From: Variovorax ginsengisoli
Lineage (GTDB): Bacteria > Pseudomonadota > Gammaproteobacteria > Burkholderiales > Burkholderiaceae_C
Assembly: GCF_006438845.1 (NCBI RefSeq)
Contig: NZ_RCZJ01000003.1
Coordinates: 154,353 to 218,352 of the forward strand
Length of the DNA: 64,000 nt
Direction: 5' to 3'
Shown: positions 9,217 to 17,679 of the stretch, piece by piece
How positions within the stretch are numbered: the stretch's first letter is position 1
Layout of the letters: every line of letters begins with the position of its first letter
Position numbers and translations under genes: made by a program
Notes under the pieces: model-generated
Seen by the model: only the letters and a program-made list of their open reading frames with translations
What the model was told of the DNA's origin: nothing
The model's database searches: none

Positions 9217-11109
9217 TCAGGCAGCGATGAGTTGCTGGATCTTCCGAAGACTGGTCGGGTCGTCGATGGTCGTGAGGTCGCCGGGATCGCGCCCTTCGCA
9301 GACCGCCTGGATGGCGCGGCGCAGCAACTTGCCGCTGCGCGTCTTTGGCAGTGCGCCGACGAAGTGCACGCGCGCTGGCCGCGCCAAAGCGCCCAGTTGG
9401 TCCGCGACGCGCTTCATGATGTCGCCTTCGAGTGCGGCCGACCCTTGGCCGTCTCGGGTGACGGCGAAGGCCACAGCGACCTGCCCCTTGAGTGCGTCCG
9501 CCACGCCGACCACCGCCACTTCCGCGACCTTCGGATGGCCGGAAATCACCTCCTCGATCTCGCGCGTGCCGAGCCGGTGGCCCGCCACGTTGATCACGTC
9601 GTCGGTGCGGCCGAGGATGTAGAAGTAACCGTCGGCATCGCGAATCCCCCAGTCGAAGGTCGAATAGACCATCCTGTCGGGAATGCTCTTCCAGTACGTG
9701 TCGACGAAGCGCACATCGTCGCGCCACACGGTCTGCATGAAGCCCGGCGGCGTGGGCCCTTCGATCGCCACCACGCCTTTTTGGCCCGGCTCGGTGAGTT
9801 CTTCGCCCGTCGATTCGTGCAATATCTTCACGCGCCAGCCGTAAAGCGGCAGGCCGGGGCTGCCGAACTTGCTGGCCTGCGTTTCCACGCCATTGGCGAT
9901 GGAAATGATCGGCCAGCCCGATTCGGTCTGCCAGTAGTTGTCGATCACCGGCACGCCCAGGCCCTCGGCGATCCAGCGGCCGGTCGGCTCGTCCAGCGGC
10001 TCGCCCGCCAGGAACAGCGCGCGCAGGCTGGAAAGATCGTATTTCCGGAGCAATGCCGGATCCTGCTTCTTCAGCACGCGGACCGCGGTCGGCGCGCTGA
10101 ACATCACGCTCACCTTGTACTTCTCGACCAGCCGCCACCAGATGCCGCCGTCCGGCTGGCGATCGAGCCCCTGGGTCGGGAGGCCTTCGTAGAGCAGCGT
10201 CGCCATGCCGGCGATCAGCGGGCCGTAGACGATGTAGCTGTGGCCCACCACCCAGCCGATGTCGCTGGTGCAGAAAAAGGTCTCGCCGGCACGCCCGCCG
10301 AAGATGTGCGGGATGCTGGCCGCGAGCGCCACCGCGTAGCCGCCGGTGTCGCGCTGCACGCCCTTGGGCTTGCCGGTGGTGCCGCTGGTGTAGATCGTGT
10401 AGCTGATCTCTGTCGACTCGAGCCAGACGCACGGCACCACCGTGTCGCGGTGCTGCGCGGCCAGGTCGCGCATCAGGTGGTCACGGCCGGGCACGAGTTC
10501 CATCGGCGCCAGGCCGCGGTCGGCCAGCAGCACGGCGGCAGGCTTGTGCTTCGACAGGCGGATCGCCTCGTCGAGCAGCGGCTTGTACGCCATGACCTTG
10601 CCACCGCGCGAGCCGGCATCGGCGCTGACGACCACGGTCGGCGCCGCGTCCTCGATGCGAGAGGCCAGCGAACCGCTCGCGAAGCCGCCGAAGACCACGC
10701 AATGCACAGCGCCGATGCGCGCGCAGGCCAGCATGGCGAAGGTCGCCTCCGCGATCATCGGCATGTAAATCAGCACCCGGTCCCCGCGCTTGGCGCCCAG
10801 TGCCAGCAGGCTGGCTGCCGTGCGCTGCACCTCGGCGTGGAGCTCGCGGAAGCTGTAGCTGCGCTCCTGGCCGGTCTCGGTGGACACGCAGATCAGCGCC
10901 GCCTGGTCGCTGCGCTCGGCGAGATGCCGGTCGACCGCGTTGTGGCAGAGGTTGGTGGTGCCGCCGACGAACCAGCGCGCGAAGGGCGGGCGGCTGGCGT
11001 CGAGGATCTGCTGCGGCGGCGTCTGCCAGTCGATCAGCCGCGCCTGTTCGGCCCAGAAATTTTCGGCGTCGTCGACCGAACGGCGATAGAAGTCGCTGTA
11101 CGTACCCAT
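9217..11109 (-). CDS. prpE: Propionyl-CoA synthetase
   Basis: A 630-residue ANL-superfamily acyl-CoA ligase that activates propionate with ATP and CoA. It begins with the PrpE/Acs type N-terminus (YSDFYRRSVDDAENFWAEQA). It has the AMP-binding motif YTSGTTGKPKGVQRD, a second core motif in DIGWVVGHSY and YWQTESGWP, and the C-terminal KTRSGKLLRR, whose Lys is the usual acetylation-controlled catalytic residue. CFVGGTTN-type early residues favour PrpE over acetyl-CoA synthetase. The start ATG 11109 is preceded by GGAGA. It is not near the pcc/mcm genes at 46-54 kb but would supply their substrate. Confidence 0.92.
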   Translation of the reverse strand: MGTYSDFYRRSVDDAENFWAEQARLIDWQTPPQQILDASRPPFARWFVGGTTNLCHNAVDRHLAERSDQAALICVSTETGQERSYSFRELHAEVQRTAASLLALGAKRGDRVLIYMPMIAEATFAMLACARIGAVHCVVFGGFASGSLASRIEDAAPTVVVSADAGSRGGKVMAYKPLLDEAIRLSKHKPAAVLLADRGLAPMELVPGRDHLMRDLAAQHRDTVVPCVWLESTEISYTIYTSGTTGKPKGVQRDTGGYAVALAASIPHIFGGRAGETFFCTSDIGWVVGHSYIVYGPLIAGMATLLYEGLPTQGLDRQPDGGIWWRLVEKYKVSVMFSAPTAVRVLKKQDPALLRKYDLSSLRALFLAGEPLDEPTGRWIAEGLGVPVIDNYWQTESGWPIISIANGVETQASKFGSPGLPLYGWRVKILHESTGEELTEPGQKGVVAIEGPTPPGFMQTVWRDDVRFVDTYWKSIPDRMVYSTFDWGIRDADGYFYILGRTDDVINVAGHRLGTREIEEVISGHPKVAEVAVVGVADALKGQVAVAFAVTRDGQGSAALEGDIMKRVADQLGALARPARVHFVGALPKTRSGKLLRRAIQAVCEGRDPGDLTTIDDPTSLRKIQQLIAA

Positions 11110-11185
11110 GTCGTTGTCTCCGGATGCGCCCGTCTGTGTCGCGGGCTGAATTCATGATGGTTCGGCGCCCTTGCGGCAGCCTGAC

Positions 11186-11204
11186 AGGCCGCGCCCCGCG
11201 GCCT
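11186..11204. terminator. Strong GC stem-loop between isochorismatase-like gene and prpE
   Basis: AGGCCGCG-CCC-CGCGGCCT is a perfect eight-base inverted repeat with a three-base loop in the 101-base gap. There is no T-run on either side. It could attenuate readthrough into prpE or protect an mRNA end. Confidence 0.35.
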
Positions 11205-11210
11205 CCCCCG

Positions 11211-11816
11211 TCAGCGGATCAGGTCTTGGTAGGCGCGAAAGGCCGGATGCTCCGCGGTGCGCAGCCATTCGAAGCCGACCATCTCGGTGGTCACCAGCTC
11301 GGCGCCGGCACCGGCCAGGCGGTCGAAGGCGGCGTCGCGGTTGCGCTCGGTGCGCGAGCTGCACGCGTCGGTCACCACCCAGACTTCGAACTCGTCCTCG
11401 AGCAGATCCAGCGCAGTCTGCAGCAGGCACACGTGTGCTTCGCAGCCGGCGATCACGATGGTATTGCGCTCTTCTTGCCCGGCAGGGGGCTTCTGCAGGT
11501 GCTTGGGCAGGCTGCGCGCATTGCCTTGGGGCGCCGATTTGGCAGGGGGACGCAGCCACTCGCCGAGCCCCTCTTCGACGCCGCTGAAGTGCATCTTGGC
11601 GAGGGTGCGGTGGCACAGCGCGCGAATGTCGGGCAGGTTTTCACCGAGCTTCGACGGATTCTGTTCGGTGCCGAACACCGGCACCTCCATCAATTGCGCG
11701 ATCTTGCCGAGCCGCACCGCGTTGGCGGCCGCCGCGTCGGCCTCGAAGATGGCCGGCATCAGGCGTGCCTGGTAGTCGACCAGGACAAGTTGAGATTGGG
11801 AGGCGTCGAGCAGCAT
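11211..11816 (-). CDS. Isochorismatase-family cysteine hydrolase
   Basis: A 201-residue cytoplasmic alpha/beta hydrolase of the isochorismatase-like (YcaC/nicotinamidase fold) group. The catalytic Asp is in LVLVDYQARL near residue 14, a Lys follows in the TLAKMHFSG segment, and the nucleophile Cys is in IVIAGCEAHVCLLQTALDLL. The substrate cannot be told from sequence; members hydrolyse isochorismate, nicotinamide, or other amides and vinyl ethers. ATG 11816 is preceded by AAGGA at suitable spacing. It is co-directional with prpE, but a strong stem-loop lies between them. Confidence 0.85.
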   Translation of the reverse strand: MLLDASQSQLVLVDYQARLMPAIFEADAAAANAVRLGKIAQLMEVPVFGTEQNPSKLGENLPDIRALCHRTLAKMHFSGVEEGLGEWLRPPAKSAPQGNARSLPKHLQKPPAGQEERNTIVIAGCEAHVCLLQTALDLLEDEFEVWVVTDACSSRTERNRDAAFDRLAGAGAELVTTEMVGFEWLRTAEHPAFRAYQDLIR

Positions 11817-11927
11817 GGAGAAGTCCTTGGGGGAACGGGGGACGGGCCACCGTAGGCCCGCGCAAGACGGAATTAGACCGTATCGACCGGCGGCGATCGT
11901 GCACGGCGATGTTCAAATCGACGCACG

Positions 11928-12737
11928 ATGAAAACCTCGACCGTACCCACGATCTTCAATGCTGCCGGGTCAGGCCGATGGCGGATGGCCGCGGTGTGCC
12001 TCGCCGCCCTGCTCACAGCCGGCTGCGCGTCGTTGCGCTCCGCGACGGCGCCGATGTACACCGTGAGCGATCCGAGCCAGTGCGTCGCGCGGGCCGACAC
12101 CTTGCTGGTGCTGCTTCCCGGCGTGTACTCGAACCCCGACGAGTTCGCGCGCGAGGGCTTCGTGCGCGCGGTGCAGGAACAGCGGCTCGCGGTCGATGTC
12201 GTGCGCGTGGACGCCCATCTCGGCTACTACGAAAAAGGCACCTTCGTCGACCGGCTGCGCCAGGACGTGATCGCGCCCGCGCAGGCTCGCGGCTATCGCG
12301 CGATCTGGATCGCGGGCATTTCGCTCGGCGGATTCGGCGGCTTGATCTATGCGCAGGAGCGGCCTGGCGAGCTGGCCGGGCTCGTCGCACTCGCGCCTTA
12401 CCTGGGTGACCCGACCCTGGCTGAGGAGGTGGCCGAAGCCGGCGGTTTGCTGCGCTGGACAGCGCCGGCCCGCGTGTCGGAAGACGCGCGGACCCAGCGT
12501 GAAGCCGCCTTGTGGAGCGGGCTCAAGGGTTACGCATCGCCCTCGGGCAATGCGTTGCCGCCGCTCTGGCTGGGTTACGGCACGGCCGATCGCTTTGCAC
12601 GCAGCAACGGCCTGCTCGGGGCGGTGCTGCCGGGCGAACGCGTATTCACCACGGACGGCGGCCACGACTGGGCGCCGTGGCGGCGGCTATGGCACGCCAT
12701 GCTGCCAACCCTGCCCTTGCCGCGCTGCACATCCTGA
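11928..12737 (+). CDS. Alpha/beta-hydrolase lipoprotein
   Basis: A 269-residue protein with a type II signal peptide. A hydrophobic stretch MAAVCLAALLTAGC ends in a lipobox (LTAGC, Cys at about residue 29), so it should be lipid-anchored. The mature part has an early LLVLLPGVYSNPDEF oxyanion-type strand, a nucleophile elbow GISLGGFGG and a C-terminal GGHDWAPWR with the probable catalytic His. It is likely an esterase or thioesterase-like hydrolase of unknown substrate. It stands alone, convergent with the aldose dehydrogenase gene, and its stop codon lies within a perfect palindrome. Confidence 0.82.
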   Translation: MKTSTVPTIFNAAGSGRWRMAAVCLAALLTAGCASLRSATAPMYTVSDPSQCVARADTLLVLLPGVYSNPDEFAREGFVRAVQEQRLAVDVVRVDAHLGYYEKGTFVDRLRQDVIAPAQARGYRAIWIAGISLGGFGGLIYAQERPGELAGLVALAPYLGDPTLAEEVAEAGGLLRWTAPARVSEDARTQREAALWSGLKGYASPSGNALPPLWLGYGTADRFARSNGLLGAVLPGERVFTTDGGHDWAPWRRLWHAMLPTLPLPRCTS

Positions 12738-12747
12738 ATCGATTCAG
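12734..12747. repeat. Perfect 14-bp palindrome holding two convergent stop codons
   Basis: CTGAATCGATTCAG is fully self-complementary. The TGA of the hydrolase (12735-12737) and the TGA of the aldose dehydrogenase (12744-12746, read on the minus strand) lie in opposite arms. It might act as a weak bidirectional terminator (five-base stem, TCGA loop) or be a protein site. Confidence 0.6.
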
Positions 12748-13886
12748 CGCGGCTGCAGCCTCAACAGCTTGCCATCGCGTTCGTCGGTCAGCACGTAGAG
12801 CAGTCCATCAGGCCCTTGCTTGACGTCGCGGATGCGCGCACGCCCTTCTTCGAGCAGCTTGTGTTCCGCCACGACCTTGCCGCCCTTCCATTCGATGCGG
12901 TCGAGGTAGCCGAACTTCAGCGAGCCGACGAAGAGGTTGCCTTTCCAGGCTGAGCCATAGCGGTCGCTGGTCAGGAAGGCCATGCCCGATGGCGCGATCG
13001 ACGGCACCCAGAAGTGCAGCGGCTGCTCCATGCCGTCCTTGGCGGCGAGGCCGTCGCCGATCTTCCCGCCGCCGTAGTTCTCGCCATAGGTGATCACCGG
13101 CCAGCCGTAGTTCTTGCCGGCCTGCGGCGCGTTGATCTCGTCGCCGCCCTGCGGCCCGTGCTCGTGCATCCACAACCGGCCGTCGGGGCCGAGCGTGGCG
13201 CCCTGGCCGTTGCGGTGCCCGTAACTCCAGATCTCGGGGAGCGCACCGGCGCGGCCGACGAAGGGGTTGTCCTTGGGCGCCGTGCCGTCCTTCTGGATAC
13301 GAATCACCTTGCCGATGTGGTTGTCGAGCTTCTGCGCGTCCTCCTTGCGGCTGAAGCGATCGCCCAGCGTCAGAAAGAGCGTGCCGTCCTTCGCCTCGAC
13401 GATGCGGCACCCGAAGTGCGCGCTGCTGGACACCTTGGGCTTCTGGCTGAAGACGACCTGCACGCCTTCCAGGCGCGTCGAGTCCGCCGACAGGTGCGCA
13501 CGGGCCAATGCGGTGCTGTTGCTCGCACCGCCGGCCTGTGGTTCGGAAAAGCAGATATACACGGTGCGATTGGTCGCGAACGCGCTGTCTGTCGCCACAT
13601 CCAGCAAGCCGCCCTGTCCGCCAGCGGCGACCGCAGGAAGCCCCTCGAGCGCGGCGCCTATTCGACCGTCGGCGCTCACGACACGAAGCCGGCCGGCCTT
13701 CTCCGTCACAAGGAAACGGCCGTCCGGCAGAAATGCCACTCCCCATGGATTTTCCAGTCCGGCTGCCACCGTTTCAGGTCGGACCTGCGCATGGGTTGCC
13801 ACGACGCTGGCGCACATCAGCAAGACAAGCAAGCCAAAACGAAACCTGGGGCTGATGGGGCGGGCGGGACATTGATTCAACTTCAT
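12744..13886 (-). CDS. Soluble PQQ-dependent aldose sugar dehydrogenase
   Basis: A 380-residue protein with a signal peptide (hydrophobic FGLLVLLMCASVVATHA, cleavage near HAQ). The mature part is a six-bladed beta-propeller of the soluble glucose/aldose dehydrogenase (YliI/Asd) family: GLENPWGVAFLPDGRFLVTEKAG at the start, HFGCRIVEAKDGTLFLTLGD in the middle, then SYGHRNGQG and HEHGPQGGDEIN, which form the PQQ and active-site region. It should oxidise aldoses in the periplasm using exogenous PQQ. ATG 13886 is preceded by GAGGAAA about ten bases upstream. There are no pqq genes in the window. Confidence 0.88.
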   Translation of the reverse strand: MKLNQCPARPISPRFRFGLLVLLMCASVVATHAQVRPETVAAGLENPWGVAFLPDGRFLVTEKAGRLRVVSADGRIGAALEGLPAVAAGGQGGLLDVATDSAFATNRTVYICFSEPQAGGASNSTALARAHLSADSTRLEGVQVVFSQKPKVSSSAHFGCRIVEAKDGTLFLTLGDRFSRKEDAQKLDNHIGKVIRIQKDGTAPKDNPFVGRAGALPEIWSYGHRNGQGATLGPDGRLWMHEHGPQGGDEINAPQAGKNYGWPVITYGENYGGGKIGDGLAAKDGMEQPLHFWVPSIAPSGMAFLTSDRYGSAWKGNLFVGSLKFGYLDRIEWKGGKVVAEHKLLEEGRARIRDVKQGPDGLLYVLTDERDGKLLRLQPR

Positions 13887-14078
13887 CGCGTGTATTTCCT
13901 CACGGTTGAACGATCGCGTTCGTTGGGGGCAGAAGCGCTCCATTCGAAAACATTTGCGCTACACCAAAGTGAACAAGGGTCATTCGACCGTGGCACCGTT
14001 ACATCTTTGAGAGCGTCGAATTTGAAAAAACTCAATGATTACAAGCGTTTGCATACAGAATCGCGAACTCACTTGAAT

Positions 14079-14107
14079 TTGACACCAACGCCTGTCGTCC
14101 CTATCCT
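14079..14107 (+). promoter_or_regulatory. Sigma70 promoter of the NlpC/P60 gene
   Basis: TTGACA (14079-14084), a 17-base spacer and TATCCT (14102-14107) form a near-consensus sigma70 promoter. The ATG is only eight bases after the -10, so transcription should start at or next to the start codon. Confidence 0.75.
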
Positions 14108-14115
14108 ACGAACCC

Positions 14116-14670
14116 ATGCGCTTTTCCCTGCTCCTCGCCTCCCTCCTCTTGGCAAGTGCCGCCCAGGCCGCCCCCTTGCAAGACCGTTCGGACGATATGG
14201 AGCGCATGCTCGTCGACAAGGGCTTGATCGGCCAGCTCCAGCAGGTTCGCCAGTCCGTGGTCGATCGCACCTCCGACCTCGTGGTCACAGCCATCGGTTT
14301 TCTGGGTGTTCCTTATCGCCGCGGCGGCAACACGGCGGAAAGCGGCTTCGACTGCAGCGGCTTCGTCCGCGCGATGTACAACCAGACCGTGGGGCACCTG
14401 TTGCCCCGTCGCGCCGAAGAGCAAGCCGCAGCCACCGAGAAGATCGATCGCAGCGAACTCAAGCCCGGTGACCTCGTCTTCTTCAATACCATGCGCCGCA
14501 CTTTCAGCCATGTCGGCATCTATGTGGGCGAAGGCAAGTTCATCCATTCGCCACGCACCGGCGCGCAGGTCCGCGTGGAAGACATGAACGGCAGCTACTG
14601 GCAACGGCGATTCGATGGCGCCCGCCGCGTGCTGTCGCAGGAGCCTGACAACGTCGCCACGGTCAAATAG
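14116..14670 (+). CDS. NlpC/P60 (C40) peptidoglycan peptidase
   Basis: A 184-residue exported cysteine peptidase. The signal peptide MRFSLLLASLLLASAAQAA is followed by a short helical region. The NlpC/P60 domain spans about residues 60-175: GFDCSGFVRAMYNQ carries the catalytic Cys, FSHVGIYVGEGKFIHSPR carries the catalytic His and the third polar residue, and LKPGDLVFF is characteristic. It should cleave the D-Glu-diaminopimelate bond in cell-wall peptides. No ribosome-binding site precedes the ATG, which fits the promoter position just upstream. A clear intrinsic terminator follows, so the gene is monocistronic. Confidence 0.92.
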   Translation: MRFSLLLASLLLASAAQAAPLQDRSDDMERMLVDKGLIGQLQQVRQSVVDRTSDLVVTAIGFLGVPYRRGGNTAESGFDCSGFVRAMYNQTVGHLLPRRAEEQAAATEKIDRSELKPGDLVFFNTMRRTFSHVGIYVGEGKFIHSPRTGAQVRVEDMNGSYWQRRFDGARRVLSQEPDNVATVK

Positions 14671-14709
14671 ATCGAAGAGCGGCTTTCTTGGAGCCGTGAA
14701 CCCTGAGTG

Positions 14710-14732
14710 AACCCGCCAATGGCGGGTTTTTT
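14710..14732 (+). terminator. Intrinsic terminator after the NlpC/P60 gene
   Basis: AACCCGCC-AAT-GGCGGGTT followed by a run of T on the plus strand: an eight-base stem with a classic U-tract. Confidence 0.9.
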
Positions 14733-14747
14733 CATGGCCTATACGCT

Positions 14748-15707
14748 TCAGGTCGCGCGATACACAAGCACCTTGAGCGCACGCTCGGGCGCCGCGTCGG
14801 AGAAAGCCGGGGGGTTGGCCAGCCGCTCGACGAAGGTCAACGACGGCGCCGATGTCCTTGCTTGTTCCTGTATGAAGTCGGGTCCCAACTCCGGCGCGTT
14901 GAGGCACAGCAGCGCATGGCCGTTCGGCGCCAGCAGATCGGGCAGGCGCCGAATCAGCCGGGCGTAGTCCCTGGTCGCGACGAAGCTGCCCTTCTGGTAG
15001 CTCGGCGGATCGGCGATCACCAGGTCGTACGGCCCACCGCGGGCGATTCGGCCCCAGCTCTTGAAGATGTCGTGCGCCAGGAAACTCGCCCCTGTCAGCA
15101 CGTCGTTGAGCCGATGGTTCTGCTGCCCCACGGCCAGTGCGCGGCTGCTCATGTCCATGTTGAGCACCTGGTTCGCGCCGGCTTGCAGCGCCACCACCGA
15201 GAACGCGCAGGTGTAGGCGAAGAGATTGAGTACCTTCACGCTCGGCGCCCAGCCGCCTGCCGCGCGTGCCGCCGCGTTGGCGGCCGCATGCTGTGCGACA
15301 TGCGCGCGCACCCACTGGCGGCCTGCGGCCATGTCGAGAAACAGGCCGTGGTTCTGTCCCTCGAGCAAGTGGACCCGGTAGCGCGTGCCCTGCTCCTCCA
15401 CATCGTGCGGCTCTGGGACCTCTCCTGCCATCAGGCGGGTGGCGGTGCGCGCGCCGCCCTCGCGCGTCTGCAGGACCCAGTTCAACGGCCCCGCGTCGAG
15501 CTCCTGCCAGCGATCGGCCAGCGCTTGGCCGACCAAGGCCAGTTCCTCGTCGCCGACGGGGCGGAAGCTGGTCAGCAACAGCACCGGCGGAAAAGCGTCG
15601 AGCGCCCAGTCTTCGCAGCCGGGGTGCAGGCCACCGCGCCCATGGAAGATTCGGACGGCGCCGTCGGGGCGTTCCATGCGGGCGATGGCGTCAAGCAGGG
15701 CTTGCAT
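14748..15707 (-). CDS. RlmI/RlmK-like SAM-dependent methyltransferase
   Basis: A 319-residue class I methyltransferase resembling the catalytic domain of 23S rRNA methyltransferases RlmI and RlmK. FLDMAAGRQWVRAH precedes the SAM motif VLNLFAYTCAFSVVALQAGA, then a motif II acid in LNMDMS, a substrate-type DLVIADPPSYQKGSF motif, and a C-terminal LLCLNAPELG strand. No PUA domain is present. It probably methylates rRNA or another RNA, but the exact base cannot be assigned. The start ATG 15707 gives the usual length. It is isolated between terminators on both sides. Confidence 0.8.
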   Translation of the reverse strand: MQALLDAIARMERPDGAVRIFHGRGGLHPGCEDWALDAFPPVLLLTSFRPVGDEELALVGQALADRWQELDAGPLNWVLQTREGGARTATRLMAGEVPEPHDVEEQGTRYRVHLLEGQNHGLFLDMAAGRQWVRAHVAQHAAANAAARAAGGWAPSVKVLNLFAYTCAFSVVALQAGANQVLNMDMSSRALAVGQQNHRLNDVLTGASFLAHDIFKSWGRIARGGPYDLVIADPPSYQKGSFVATRDYARLIRRLPDLLAPNGHALLCLNAPELGPDFIQEQARTSAPSLTFVERLANPPAFSDAAPERALKVLVYRAT

Positions 15708-15795
15708 GGGAATGATCGGATGAAACTAGGATGGTGCCGATGCGCAGTCGCGAACGGCGCGAAATGGGCGCTGGATGGCCTCGCCTGCGCCTTCG

Positions 15796-15820
15796 AAAAA
15801 AATCCCGCCGTGGCGGGATT
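15796..15820 (-). terminator. Intrinsic terminator of the pyruvate dehydrogenase operon
   Basis: On the minus strand AATCCCGCC and GGCGGGATT pair, followed by seven T residues. It lies just downstream of the lipoylated lpdA stop. Confidence 0.88.
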
Positions 15821-15845
15821 CATCAGGTCCGCGCGTCGCTGCCGC

Positions 15846-17666
15846 TCAGCGCTTGACCGGTGGCAGGTCGGTGCAAGTGCCGTGCGCCACTTCCGCCGCC
15901 ATGCCGATGCTCTCGCCCAGCGTCGGATGCGGATGGATGGTCTTGCCGATGTCGATCTCGTCGGCGCCCATCTCGATGGCCAACACGATTTCGCCCAGCA
16001 TGTCGCCCGCGTGGGTGCCGACGATGCCGCCGCCGAGGATGCGGTGCGTCTCGGCATCGAACAGCAGCTTGGTGAAGCCTTCGTCGCGGCCATTGGCAAT
16101 GGCCCGGCCCGAGGCGTTCCACGGGAAGTGCCCCTTCTTGATCTTGATGCCTTCGGCCTTGGCCTGGTCCTCGGTCAGACCGACCCATGCCACCTCGGGG
16201 TCGGTGTAGGCCACGCTCGGAATCACGCGGGCATTGAAAGCCGCGCTCGCCAGTTCCTTGTTGCCTTGGATCTCACCAGCGATCACTTCGGCCGCCACAT
16301 GCGCCTCGTGCACCGCCTTGTGCGCCAGCATCGGCTGGCCGACGATGTCGCCGATCGCGAAGATGTGGGGCACGTTCGTGCGCATCTGGATGTCGACATT
16401 GATGAAGCCGCGGTCGGTCACAGCCACGCCGGCCTTTTCCGCGCCGATCTTTTTCCCGTTGGGCGTGCGGCCAACGGCCTGCAGCACCAGGTCGTACACC
16501 TGCGGCTCCTTGGGCGCGTTCTCGCCCTCGAAGGTGACCTTGATGCCGTCCTTGGTCGCCTCGGCGCCCACTGTCTTGGTCTTCAACATGATGTTGTCGA
16601 AGCGCGGGGCGTTCATCTTCTGCCAGACCTTCACCAGGTCGCGGTCGGCGCCCTGCATCAGGCCGTCCATCATCTCGACCACGTCGAGGCGCGCGCCGAG
16701 CGACGAGTACACCGAGCCCATTTCCAGGCCGATGATGCCGCCGCCGAGAATCAGCATGCGCTTGGGGTCGATGCCCATCTCCAGCGCACCGGTCGAGTCG
16801 ACCACGCGCGGGTCGCCCTTGGGCATGAAGGGCAGATGCACCGCCTGTGAGCCGGCCGCGATGATGCAGTTGCGGAACTTGATGGTCTGCGCCTTGTCGG
16901 TCGTCGCGCTGCCACTGCCCGAGGTTTCTTGCACCTTGAGGTGATACGCATCGACGAACTCGCCCAGGCCGCGCACGGTCGTGACCTTGCGCATCTTGGC
17001 CATGGCCGTCAGGCCACCCGTCAGCTTGCCCACGACCTTGTTCTTGTGGCCGAGCAGCTTGGCGCGGTCGACCGTGGGCGCGCCGAAGTCGACGCCCAGC
17101 GCTGCGAAATGCTTGACCTCGTCCATCACCGAGGCCACGTGCAGCAAGGCCTTCGACGGAATGCACCCGACGTTCAGGCAGACACCGCCGAGCGTCGCGT
17201 AACGCTCGACCAGCACCACCTTCAGGCCGAGGTCGGCCGCGCGGAATGCCGCTGAATAGCCGCCGGGGCCCGCGCCGAGCACGAGCAGGTCGCATTCGAT
17301 GTCGACCGAGCCGCCGTAGCTCGATGCAACGGGCGCTGGTGCCGGCGCAGCCGGGGCAGGCGACGCGGCCTGGGCCGGTGCCGCAGCAGGCGCCGGTGCG
17401 GCTGGAGGCGCTGGCGCAGCGGCACTTTCGGCCGCCTCCAGCGTCAGAACCACCGACCCCTGCTTGACCTTGTCGCCGACCTTCACCGCCACGGCCTTCA
17501 CCGTGCCGGCCGCCGACGACGGGATCTCCATCGACGCCTTGTCCGACTCCACCGTGATCAGCGACTGCTCGGCCTTCACCGTGTCGCCCACCTTCACCAG
17601 CACCTCGATCACCGCGACTTCGTCGAAGTCGCCGATGTCCGGAACCTTGATCTGTTGTTCACTCAT
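15846..17666 (-). CDS. lpdA: Lipoyl-domain dihydrolipoyl dehydrogenase (E3 of pyruvate dehydrogenase)
   Basis: A 606-residue E3 with an N-terminal lipoyl domain (residues 1-80, lipoylated Lys about 43 in ESDKASME). An Ala/Pro linker (about 80-125) leads into the flavoprotein: FAD motif [18 protein letters not shown], redox disulfide [16 protein letters not shown] motif [17 protein letters not shown], and C-terminal HPHPTLSE. Such lipoyl-E3 fusions are known in beta-proteobacterial PDH operons, including Ralstonia eutropha. The start at 17666 begins directly at the lipoyl domain, 13 bases after the aceF stop. An intrinsic terminator follows. It is distinct from the plain E3 of the odh operon. 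Confidence 0.96.
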   Translation of the reverse strand: MSEQQIKVPDIGDFDEVAVIEVLVKVGDTVKAEQSLITVESDKASMEIPSSAAGTVKAVAVKVGDKVKQGSVVLTLEAAESAAAPAPPAAPAPAAAPAQAASPAPAAPAPAPVASSYGGSVDIECDLLVLGAGPGGYSAAFRAADLGLKVVLVERYATLGGVCLNVGCIPSKALLHVASVMDEVKHFAALGVDFGAPTVDRAKLLGHKNKVVGKLTGGLTAMAKMRKVTTVRGLGEFVDAYHLKVQETSGSGSATTDKAQTIKFRNCIIAAGSQAVHLPFMPKGDPRVVDSTGALEMGIDPKRMLILGGGIIGLEMGSVYSSLGARLDVVEMMDGLMQGADRDLVKVWQKMNAPRFDNIMLKTKTVGAEATKDGIKVTFEGENAPKEPQVYDLVLQAVGRTPNGKKIGAEKAGVAVTDRGFINVDIQMRTNVPHIFAIGDIVGQPMLAHKAVHEAHVAAEVIAGEIQGNKELASAAFNARVIPSVAYTDPEVAWVGLTEDQAKAEGIKIKKGHFPWNASGRAIANGRDEGFTKLLFDAETHRILGGGIVGTHAGDMLGEIVLAIEMGADEIDIGKTIHPHPTLGESIGMAAEVAHGTCTDLPPVKR

Positions 17667-17679
17667 CTCGGATTCCTTC

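Noticed and set aside
8896-11157. A 753-codon plus-strand frame opposite prpE
   Set aside because: Shadow of prpE and the odhA start; biased Arg/His/Ala composition, no recognisable protein features.
14862-16850. A 662-codon plus-strand frame across the methyltransferase and lipoyl-E3 genes
   Set aside because: It spans a strong terminator and two real genes on the opposite strand; composition is that of a shadow frame.
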